A stretch of DNA of 64,000 bases from [Phialemoniopsis] sp. UDSM-2020. Lineage: Eukaryota > Ascomycota > Sordariomycetes > Thyridiales > Thyridiaceae. The DNA lies in assembly GCA_018873225.1 (NCBI GenBank), contig JAEILZ010000001.1:6386001-6450000 (forward strand), in the 5' to 3' direction. The position numbers were made by a program, and so were the translations under genes. Below, one piece after another: positions 35,221 through 43,800 of this stretch (position 1 is the stretch's first letter; every line of letters begins with the position of its first letter). The notes below the pieces were generated by a model. It saw only the letters and a program-made list of their open reading frames with translations, was not told the origin of the DNA and did no database searches.

Positions 35221-36734
35221 CGCTGTGGTGTTCTACTGAAGGAAGGATCTTGACCACAGATTCTTGGCCTCTAGGAGACTGGAAGGGTTTATGCTAACTC
35301 CCATCTACGACTGACCAGTATGAAGGACGTTTGCGACGAGACAAGGGTCACGATGTACGTATGGCAAAAGCTGTTTACCCACCAGAACAGCTCAGTGGCA
35401 TAGGCCCTGCATAATTTCGGCCGGCTCTTGCCCCTGGCCACTACGTATTGCCCGGTCCGTAGTATTGATTAGGGGTACGTACATCGCAATGGCTTTTTCT
35501 CCCACATCATACTAGTCCAGAAGCAAGTGGCCGTCTCGTTCTCGGCACTGGGGCGGATTTCGCGGCAAGAGACAAAGGAAAAGGGAGTGAGGCCGATGGC
35601 GGCCGGGCCAAACGTGAACCACCCCTGTCTCGGGACTGCGAGACGAGAAAAAATCACGGATCAGATAAGATGGAATCGATTATGGTGGGTGTGTGGAAAT
35701 GAAGGCCGGGCTCAATATGATGGGGGAGCGGATCAGATTACTTTAGCGGGCGTGATGGGTCCGCTGGCGCTGTGACCAACGCTAAGAAACCCCCACTGTC
35801 ACCCACCAGGCGCCCGCTGTGTACCCTCCCGTGTACCCAAGTACCCTGGGAGTGACTTGGATGTGTCAACTGTGTGGAAAATCTTGGATCCATGGATGTC
35901 TCGTTTTCTCCTGCCACTTCATGTGCCTAGGTACGCATTGCTGGGTCGCAAGAGGCAATTTTATTCCAGATGGTCCTCGGGCCTTAACATGCTCCTCTTG
36001 GATCGCGCTTGAGCTATTTTGAGGTGGTGGCGCTCTGGCTGCAAGCCATCTCTGAAGCAGCCATGCTTGGACTTCCGCCTCGAGGCAATTGTGCACCAAA
36101 CGGACGACCCAGACGGGGCCGTGCACTGTAGGGCTGTTATCGCCAGAGTTGACACAAGATATCATCAAGTTGGCCCTCAGACGTATATCAAGCTGCCTGG
36201 GTTACCCCACGGATATGCGCGAAGGTAATCCGAGATCCAGAATACGGCAGGGTTTCACACGTGGCTTCGACCACTCTGAGAAGGATCCGTCAGCTCAAGA
36301 TCGTAGATCGCTGCAGCACGATCCATCCTGGCCCGTAAAATGCTGATCCTTCCAAGGAACAGCAACGACCACTCTTTCTTGCAAGAATATGGCCCTCCAT
36401 GCTATTGGAATACATATGTAAAAAGTTTGATATTGTAGAAGAAGCAGGTCCTACAGCGATACTGACTAGGTCGAGATGTAATTCACGGCATGTTCGCGCG
36501 ACGTGGCACAACGTGCCAGAAAACAGACAGGGCAATCTTGGTTGAGACCTCAACTGCAATCGAGACCGCCCACGGTTATGGATCGAGTTTGTTTTGCTGC
36601 GTTTATTCTCTCATTACATCTGAGCACTGCCTTTCACGTCTTGCTGTTCGTCTTCAATTACCCTCTGTCTCAATCCACTTGAGTACGAGTCACTCCGAGA
36701 CACATTGTCAAGGGACATCATTCAAATCGTCTGA
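35221..36734. promoter_or_regulatory. Divergent promoter of ABC and MFS transporter genes
   Basis: 1.5 kb between two divergent start codons. It contains an exact ATCAGATAA (35660-35668), followed by a near match (ATCAGATTA) around 35731-35739. No coding ORF was convincing. Three GTACCC words cluster near 35820-35850. Confidence 0.55.
35660..35668 (+). promoter_or_regulatory. Iron-GATA (SreA-type) site ATCAGATAA
   Basis: An exact match to ATCWGATAA, the consensus of the fungal iron-regulatory GATA factor (SreA/SRE/Urbs1), about 440 bases upstream of the ABC gene and 1070 upstream of the MFS gene. It is followed by G, giving AGATAAG, a strong GATA core. Confidence 0.55.
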
Positions 36735-38609
36735 ATGGACTACAGCGAGCCAAAGGTCGTCTCACAGGGCGGCCTGTACATCACACATGACCAGACGGTC
36801 AGCCAGCACGGCAACCATGATGAGGACGCCATCTCGTTGGATGCGCAGGCCGGGGTGCAAAAGATAGAGGCGACGACGAGTGTCTGGACAAAGCCAAGCT
36901 TGGTCTCCGCCTACGCGATGTAAGTGATATGCGGCGTACTTGGTGTTCCACCGGATTGCCTCAATAATGGGCTTTGCTGACAATGTTCTCCCAGGATCTG
37001 GTTCATCTACTTTATCAACTCGTGGCAGCAAGGGACGACGGGGCAGCTGGCACCCTATGTGACCAGTTCATTCCAGCTACACTCGCTGACGGCAGCCACG
37101 GGCATCATGTCGAGTATCATCGGCGGCGTGTTCAAGCTGACGCTCGCCAAGATCCTCGATGTCTGGGGCCGACCGCAGGGATACGCCGTGTCGGTGGTCA
37201 TACTGACGCTGGGCCTCATTATGATGGCTGTGTGTCCCAATGTCGAGACGTACGCTGCGGCCCAGGTGTTCTACTGGGTCGGGTGAGTGGTCCGTTGACA
37301 ACAGAAGAACAGAGCATCCCCTCTTTGCTGAATGGCAGAATCTAGGTACAACGGCCTGGTGTACTCGATTACCATCTTTGTGGCAGACACGTCGGCCCTC
37401 AAGAACCGAGGCCTCATGTTCGCCTACACGACGTCGCCTTACATCATCACCATGTGGATGAGCGGTCCCACGGCGGCCGCAGTGCTCAAGGGTCCTGGAT
37501 TCCGGTGGGGTTTCGGCATCTTCGCCATCGTGACGCCCATCATCACGGCGCCGCTGTTCTTCCTACTGATCTGGAACACCCGCAAGGCGAAGCAACTCGG
37601 CGTTCTGCCAGAGCGGCCACCCAGCGGGCGCTTATGGGCGGAGTCCCTTGCGTATTACGCCGACGAATTTGACCTCATCGGCCTGTTGCTGCTGTCAGCA
37701 GGTATGGCGCTCTTTCTGCTACCCTTCAGCCTGTATTCGAACCAGCCCGATGGGTGGCGCTCACCCCTCATCATTTCCATGATCGTCATCGGCGGCCTGC
37801 TTGTCGTCGCGTTCGCAGCCTGGGAGCGTTGGCTCGCGCCGGTGAAGTTCCTGCCCTACGAGATCCTGATGGACCGCACCGTGTTCTGCGCGTGCCTGCT
37901 GAGCGCCTGCGTCTTCGCCAGCTTCTACCTGTGGGACAGCTACCTGCTCTCGTGGCTGCAAGTCGTCAACGGTCTCGACGTCGTGCACGCGGGCTACGTC
38001 TACAGCATCTACAGCATCGGGTCGTGCGTCTGGTTCTTTGTCGTCGGGCTCGCGGTCCGCTACACGGGGCGCTTCAAGTGGGTGGCCCTGTTCTTCGGCG
38101 TGCCCGTCACCATCCTGGGCGTGGCGCTCATGCTGGCCTTCCGAAACCCGGACGTCAACGTCGGCTACATCGTCATGTGCCAGGTGCTCATCGCCGCAGC
38201 AGGCGGCGCCCTAGTCATCTGCGAGCAGGTGGCGGCCATGGCGGCCGTGCCGCACCAGTACGTCGCCGTCGTACTCGCCGTCGAGGCCATGTTCACGAGC
38301 GTCGGCGGCGCCGTGGGCCAGACGGTCTCGACGGCCATCTGGACGGGCGTCATGCCAGGCAAGCTGGAGCGGTACCTGCCGGAGGAGACGGAGGCCGACG
38401 CGAAGGTCATCTATGGCGACCTGGCCGCGCAGCTGTCGTACGAGTGGGGGTCGCCGACGCGCAGGGCGATACAGCGGGCGTACGGGGAGACGCAGAAGAT
38501 GATGCTCATCGCGGCGACGTGCGTGCTGGGGCTGGCGCTGCTGAGCGTGTTTCTGTGGCGGGACATTAATGTCAAGGAGCGGAAGCAGGTCAAGGGTTTG
38601 GTCATCTAA
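36735..38609 (+). CDS. Siderophore iron transporter, MFS (MirB/SIT family)
   Basis: Three exons (36735-36919, 36995-37282, 37346-38609) give 578 residues. Introns 36920-36994 and 37283-37345 restore SAYAMIWFIYFINSWQQGT and FYWVGYNGLVYSITIF. About 14 membrane segments follow an acidic cytosolic N-terminus of some 55 residues. The family pattern is clear in YVTSSFQLHSL, SSIIGGVFKLTLAKILDVWGR, LKNRGLMFAYTTSPYI, the extracellular loop region SYLLSWLQVVNGLDVVHAGY and, near the C-terminus, the long LERYLPEE loop. Members take up ferric siderophores by proton symport at the plasma membrane. Placement beside the NPS6-type synthetase and an iron-GATA site supports uptake of its own extracellular siderophore. 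Confidence 0.92.
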
Positions 38610-39237
38610 GTTTGGGACTGCGAGTACTGTGTATCCTTTGTTATGGTGGTGATGTTTATCGAACCTAGTCATACAAGATTACCTGAACTCTCGTTGGAAT
38701 ATTGTGATCTTAGATATTATTCCTCTTGCTTGCAGCAAGTTGTACGGTTTGGTTCACGATGCTCGTTGGTCCTCGTCATGCGTTGATGAGGCGCAGAAGC
38801 GGAAGGTGTTCCGCTGACGATTCAAATCCGAGTTCCTGGTACCTGTCATCTTGCCTCGCCGCAGAACCGCAGCCCGGCAGCCACGAGGCCAAGACATTTA
38901 CCATCGACTCCTTCACGTGCCTTGAACCCTTTCAAATATTACAGCTCATGCACGGTCAGTGAATACTTCCTGTGTTCTGTAAGGTACCCACGGACGGGGG
39001 GAACGGCTGAAGCGTTGAGCAAGCGGCACTTGGGAGCATGTCAGGACCGGCACATCCACAGCGCCGGGGATCTAGCGATATTGAGTTGTAGCTTCCGATG
39101 CAATATGCATTGGCTCATGGTCTGCTTTCTTCACTGTTGATGTTGTGTCTCAGTCCCTGGTCGCAGCGAGTTTAGGATCATGACAAGGATTCCACTGCCA
39201 ACAAGTATCCAATCGCGATGCTCGTCAGCATCGAATC

Positions 39238-39246
39238 TTATCAGAT
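39238..39246 (-). promoter_or_regulatory. Iron-GATA (SreA-type) site ATCTGATAA
   Basis: The minus strand reads ATCTGATAA, an exact ATCWGATAA match, about 1.6 kb upstream of the NRPS start and 0.6 kb beyond the MFS stop. Confidence 0.5.
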
Positions 39247-39533
39247 CGAGCGTGAATTATCAGGTTCTGTACCAGGATTGTCTGTCTAGTTTCTCTTGTG
39301 GCTGAAAAGAAGGGCATTCATTTGATCAGATGAATGCAATGCACCAACATGGATGGAGCCCTGGAGGTTTTTCCATTTTAGGTAGACCACCGCTGTGGGC
39401 AAGCCCGAATGGATCGAGGTATCCCCTGTAGACTCCCTGCCAGTCCCCTCCGAAACCCCTAAAGCCTGGGCCCCCACTTCAAGCTCGGGCGCCCGGCGCC
39501 ATCCGGTTATTTTTCTAATCAAATCAATCAATC

Positions 39534-39552
39534 TTATCCGATAATCTGATAA
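39534..39552 (+). promoter_or_regulatory. Composite iron-GATA element, three GATAA cores
   Basis: Within 19 bases there is TTATC (minus-strand GATAA) at 39534-39538, GATAA at 39540-39544 and GATAA at 39548-39552. The last lies inside an exact ATCTGATAA (39544-39552). The element lies 1.26 kb upstream of the NRPS start codon. Clustered cores are typical of strong fungal GATA-factor targets. Confidence 0.6.
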
Positions 39553-40802
39553 AAATAAAGTACACACAACGTCGGATGAAAATTGTCTCGCCCCCCTGCC
39601 CCAGTCCTCTCTCTTCACTCATCACACTAGCCATCCGTTAGCCGACCCCTCCTCCATTGAATCCATGACGCCAACCCATTTCCAGTATCAATGGTGCCCT
39701 GCTCGTTGCATCGAACCATGAGCTGCATCGAGCTAGGGATGACTTGCAAGACTCGCCTGCCCAAGTCTAAGTACCTTGGACCTCACAGCTGATGCACTCC
39801 ACGGTACAGTACTTTACTCGCTCTCCTACTTGCCTCCAACATGCCAAGCTACCCATCTGCCTAGGCATTCAACCGTCGCCCAGATGAAGCCAAGCGCTGC
39901 TCCTGGTTCTCCCTCTGTCTCGGAACCACACTGTCCACCCGCCACTGATGAGTTGAGCGGAGCCTGGAATTATTCCTTGCTATGCAGTACGTCGTACTGT
40001 CCCGGTTCATGGATATCGTCGAGGATGGTGTTCAAAGTTGGTGCATCCACCGATTCAGTGATACTTTGACCCGATCGAGGACCAGGCAGTGTGTCGAAAA
40101 GCCCAGGACAGGACATCGATCGTCTCGTTCGAGGGCTCCCGCCACTGACGCCACATGGGACAAACTCTTCATGCCATGGCGAGCCGGCCCTCTTCCTCTC
40201 TTCAAGTGGAGTCGACAGACCCGATAGTCTCCATTCTCCAGAGATGGGTCCTTCAGCTACCGTCCGTACCGCCCTAGACCCTGGGCCGAGCCAGCTCTCC
40301 AGCTCCTCGTCCGCCTCCGGCCCTCGGTAGCGCAATGTAACTCTCCCAAGCAAGCAATCGCCTCGTTCGTAGCGCCTGCTGCGTCTCGCTTGCCCGCTGA
40401 TCTTGGTGGCCATGCCTTTGACACATGTTTGTCTCCAGTCGGACCCTTGTGTCCACATGAGGTATCTTTCTCGTCTCTCTGGGCCTAGGCAGGTAGGTCT
40501 CCAAGACTTGAGGAGGACCATTTGTGATGGTTTGACAAATCAGTAAACTCGCCATAGAGTCTTTCTTCTTTTTCAAAATCACGTTCGTCTATTCCACTCT
40601 CGACAAATGCGGTCGTGATCATTGTCAGAGCGTGTTGTTCGCGCCATCTTGTACCATCTTGCCATCTGCGTTTTGTCCTGCTCGCTGCTTTTACCCGTAC
40701 ACTCGCTCACCCGGTAGAAGCACCAGCGGCGGCCGAAATCTTTCCCGTGCCACACACCAACAGTTCCTGCCCTTCTGATTTCCCGGCTCTGCGCTGGGCC
40801 GC

Positions 40803-43800
40803 ATGGTCTCGGCTCGGATTGTAACAATGCATCTCGTCCCCGGCATGCCTGCTGTCGTCGGCGAGCCCAATGGCCACATTCTCCCCAACGGCAATGGCCA
40901 CGCCGTGAACCAACCCAGCACGGTTGATTCGTTCATTCTCTCACGAACCGTGCAGGCCCCGACGGGACTCGAGCTCTCCCCCGCCTCTGGAGCGACCTTG
41001 ATACTGGCATGGACGCTCCTTCTCCCACGTTACAGCCGCGACGGCTCCGACCAAGAAGAGTCGACCTGGGGCTACGGCCTGACGACCGACGTTGCCAGCA
41101 CCGCCTCTCTCAGTGTACCCCAGCTAGCACTCGACAAGAATGCCAGCATTTCGGAAGCTCTCGACCTCATCGCCAAAGCGGTCGCTCGCCCGGATTCACA
41201 GCAGGAATCACCATCTCCTGTGTACAATATCATCTTCTTCTACAACGGCACCACTTCCTCCACGGCAGACATCAAAAACGGCCCCTCTCCACCATGGACT
41301 CTGCGACTGGACATCACATCGTTGGACGAGCTGTTTCAGATCCAAGCAGAGGGTCGTGGCAATACCATGAACAGGCGCCACGTCGAAGACGGACTCAACG
41401 CCTTCATCGATATCCTCACCATCATTATTGAGCAGCCCAGCTACCCCCTCAAGGAGGCCCTGGGACCTCTGGGACAGGATCTCGACCAGATCTGGACTTG
41501 GAATGCCGTCGTGCCCCCGACCATCAATAGATGCATTCACGACATGGTCTCGGCGCAAGCCGCGCAGCAGCCCAGTGCTCTTGCCGTGGCTGCCTGGGAC
41601 GGCCAGTTCCTTTACAGTGAGGTTGACGAGCTGTCTACACGCCTCGCACAGGACCTCATAACGGCCGGTGTCCAGCTGGGCATGCCCGTACCGCTTTGCT
41701 TTGAGAAGACCAGATGGACTGTAATTGCCGTGCTGGCGGTGATGAAGGCCGGTGGAACCTTTGTCCTCACGGACCCAAGCCAGCCCGAAGCGAGGTTGCG
41801 CACCATTGTCGAGCAGACTGGTGCCAAGATCCTGATCTCTTCTAAGTTGCAGCTTGATCTCACCACCAAGATCGCACCTGCCGACGCCCAGGTCATTACG
41901 GTCTCGAATGACCTCCTGAGTCGCAAGGATACCCCCTCCGCCGTAACGCTGCCACTCGTCCCCGCCGACTCCCCCATGTACATTATCTTCACTTCCGGCA
42001 GTACTGGCAAGCCCAAGGGCGTGGTTCTTTCTCATGCCAACTTCACCAGCGGCGCCATTCCTCGCGCCGAAGCTGTAGGTTATCGTCCGCACTCGCGCTG
42101 CTTCGAGTTTGCGTCCTACGCCTTTGATGTCAGCATCGATTGCCTGCTGTGCACTCTGACCAACGGCGGCTGTATCTGCACACCCTCTGACGAGATGCGC
42201 ATGAATGACCTGTCTGGTGCCATCAGGGGTTCCAAGGCAAACATGGCCCACATGACGCCCTCTGTCGCGCGTGTGCTCGACCCCGACATCATGCCATCCC
42301 TGGAAATCCTCGGCTTGGGCGGTGAGTCAATCTCTGCTGGCGACGCGCGGGCGTGGAGCCAGAAGACAAAGCTCGTCATTGCGTATGGTCCATCCGAGTG
42401 CACGGTCGGCTGCACAATTAACAACAACGTCGGTGCTGCCAAGGCGTACACTAACATCGGTACGGGCAAAGGCGGCCTGATGTGGATCACTGATCCGGAA
42501 GACCACAACACCCTCATGCCCGTCGGGAGTGTCGGCGAGCTGCTCGTCGAGGGTCCCGTCGTCGGCATTGGCTACCTCGACGAGCCTGAAAAGACGGCCG
42601 AGGTTTTCATTGAAGATCCTACCTGGCTCACCGCTGGTTATGGCGATATCCCTGGTCGGCCTGGAAGGCTGTACAAGACTGGTGATCTGGTGCGATACGA
42701 CCCTGACGGATCTGGCGCCATCGTCTTCGTCGGCAGAAAGGACCAGCAAGTCAAGCTGCGAGGACAGCGTGTCGAGCTGGTCGAAATCGAGTACCATCTG
42801 CAAGACAAACTTCCCAGCGGGGTCAAAATTGCCGCGGAGGTGATCAAGCCCCAAGGTGGGGAGCCGACCCTGGTGGTCTTCCTCGCCGAGGATGGAGCCA
42901 CTGTCGATGGCGACAAAGTCAACTTCTCTGAGGAGCTCTACAAGGCTCTGTCGACTGTCGACGATGCTCTCGGCGCCGAACTGCCGCGGTACATGGTGCC
43001 AGCCGCCTACATACCCTTGCCCAAGATTCCCGCGCTCGCTTCCGCCAAGACGGACCGCAAGAAACTGCGTGAGATGGGCGCCGCCATGACGCGCGAGCAG
43101 GTTGCCAGCCTGAGAATTGTGGCTGACAAGACAGAGCCCGAGACCGACAACGAGCGGGTGCTGTACGGCATCTGGAAGCAGCTGCTCGGCGACGAATTGG
43201 TGGTCTCGGTCAAGGACAGCTTCTTTGCTCTCGGTGGTGACTCCCTGCGGGCGATGAAATTAGTGGCGACGGCCAGGTCGCAGGGCATTTCCCTCACGGT
43301 CGCCGATGTCTTCAGTCATCCTTCGCTCAGAGACATGGCCGCAGTTGCAGGACGGATCGACCCGGAGACTCGTAAGGGCGTCGAGGCATTCTCCCTTCTT
43401 GGCGAAGGTTGGTCGCCTGAAGAAGCTAAGACCACGGCTGCTCAGCTTTGCGGTGTAGACGAGACTGCCATCGAGGATGTCTATCCCTGCTCGCCGCTTC
43501 AAGAGGCCTTGATGGCACTGTCGGCCAAGGTCAAGGAGGCATACGTCGCACAGCGAGTCCTCAAAATGGACAATGTCGAGATGACGGAGAAGCTGAAGAG
43601 CGCATTCGAGCAGGCCTCGGAGACGTGCGCCATTCTCCGGACACGCATCGTCCAGGTACCCGGCCGTGGCTTGGTGCAGGTTGTGGTCAAGGAACCCATT
43701 CCTTGGCGTACTGCACCCACTGTCGAGCAATACCTTGAGCAGGACAGAGATGAGTCCATGGATCTGGGCAAGCCATTGGTGCGATACGCCATCATCAGTG

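Larger units (their letters stand above)
38610..40802. promoter_or_regulatory. NPS6 upstream region with iron-GATA sites
   Basis: 2.2 kb upstream of the NRPS. It contains two exact ATCWGATAA sites (39238-39246 on the minus strand and 39544-39552 on the plus strand). The second sits in a 19-base stretch with three GATAA cores. An antisense ORF of 183 codons (39970-40521) has no domain, and I do not call it a gene. The right third is probably the 5' leader of the NRPS mRNA. Confidence 0.55.

Noticed and set aside
38815..38840. Possible tRNA T-loop (GATTCAAATCC) downstream of the MFS gene
   Set aside because: No matching D-arm, anticodon arm or acceptor stem could be found upstream.
39970..40521. 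183-codon minus-strand ORF upstream of NPS6
   Set aside because: No recognisable domain, signal peptide or splice partner; its composition is Arg/Gly/Ser rich as in chance ORFs. It lies where the NRPS leader and promoter are expected.
41208..42251. 347-codon minus-strand ORF inside the NRPS gene
   Set aside because: It overlaps the adenylation domain on the opposite strand, shows no domain, and arises from codon bias in the NRPS frame.
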